Shown piece by piece: positions 37,782 to 37,961 of a stretch of DNA of 37,961 bases (position 1 is its first letter; every line of letters starts with the position of its first letter). Source of the DNA: Bacillota bacterium (GTDB lineage Bacteria > Bacillota > Sulfobacillia > UBA8153). Location of the stretch: assembly GCA_007130145.1 (NCBI GenBank), contig SLSY01000034.1, positions 1-37,961 on the forward strand, written 5' to 3'. The notes below the pieces were generated by a model. That model saw only the letters and a list, made by a program, of their open reading frames with translations, was not told where the DNA came from and searched no databases. Made by a program: the position numbers and the translations under genes.

Positions 37782-37961
37782 TTACAAATTATCGCGGTGA
37801 CTACGGTCACCGATGGACGATTCGGTCATGGTAATACTACTGGTGCTCTTGATCTGGCTGAGGTCTCTCTGATTGCGTGCATGAACCGTCCAGGAACGGC
37901 CACAACAGTCGCAACGCAAGACAACCCGGTCAGCAAATATCTCCACCTCCGCCGAGCCACT
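37782..37961 (-). CDS. C-terminal end of an unidentified CxxC protein (5' end outside window)
   Basis: The minus-strand frame is open from the window edge to TAA at 37782-37784 and gives 59 residues. The first part reads like a real protein: EVEIFADRVVLRCDCCGRSW then TVHARNQRDLSQI, with a C-D-C-C-G zinc-ribbon-like group. The tail is hydrophilic. It ends 17 nt before the transaldolase start, in the same direction, so it may be the preceding gene of the same transcript. I do not recognise the family from this fragment. Confidence 0.6.
   Translation of the reverse strand, partial: SGSAEVEIFADRVVLRCDCCGRSWTVHARNQRDLSQIKSTSSITMTESSIGDRSHRDNL

Overview
The window looks like chromosome from an endospore-forming member of the Firmicutes (Bacillota), moderately GC-rich by eye. 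It carries spoIID, a spoIIQ-like gene, spoIIID and mbl in the order known from Bacillus and Clostridia. It also carries the housekeeping neighbourhood that surrounds the F-type atp operon in those organisms (transaldolase, rho, rpmE, prfA, prmC, ywlC, ywlE, rpiB, ywlG, comEB, tagO/wecB). In place of the F-type ATPase there is a complete nine-gene V-type ATPase set. I cannot name a genus from the sequence. About half of the genes seem to start at GTG or TTG behind good Shine-Dalgarno sites.

Layout, left to right. At 1-876 (+) is the C-terminal end of a chemotaxis receptor whose stop codon interlocks with that of mbl. At 873-4012 (-) lies the sporulation/shape block spoIID > spoIIQ-like > spoIIID > mbl. 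At 4131-6472 (-) a cysteine desulfurase and ThiI form an operon for tRNA 4-thiouridine (and perhaps thiamine) sulfur transfer. At 6751-7593 (+) are two small genes, a DUF952 protein and an EVE-domain protein. A strong bidirectional terminator at 7721-7748 separates them from the long minus-strand block.

From 24860 down to 7759 twenty genes lie head to tail on the minus strand, mostly overlapping or separated by less than 30 nt: rpmE, DUF1385, prfA, prmC, ywlC, ywlE, rpiB, ywlG, comEB, tagO/wecA, wecB, then V-ATPase H-I-K-E-C-F-A-B-D. A sigma-A-like promoter lies in front of rpmE and the terminator behind atpD. This links translation termination (RF1 and its methylase), tRNA t6A synthesis, wall-polymer precursors (GlcNAc-lipid and UDP-ManNAc) and the ion-motive ATPase. 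The proteolipid subunit has the full sodium-ligand signature of the Enterococcus hirae enzyme, so a sodium-translocating machine is predicted.

The right part (25115-34244) splits rho from rpmE, which are neighbours in Bacillus. It holds a flavin oxidoreductase, oligoendopeptidase F, a marR gene with a palindrome over its promoter followed by a small Cys-rich frame that appears disrupted, an SLC13-type transporter with RCK_C domains, a gene-poor stretch with a dispersed repeat, an AIM24-like protein and argS. Rho, a cobalamin-binding-type radical SAM protein, transaldolase and the 3' end of an unidentified CxxC protein close the window.

No CRISPR array, tRNA, rRNA, prophage or intact transposase was found. 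The points most worth checking are the V-ATPase at the F-ATPase locus with its sodium signature and extra N-terminal helix, the disrupted Cys-rich frame next to marR, the repeat pair near 30.9 and 32.2 kb, and the incomplete active site of the SpoIIQ-like protein.
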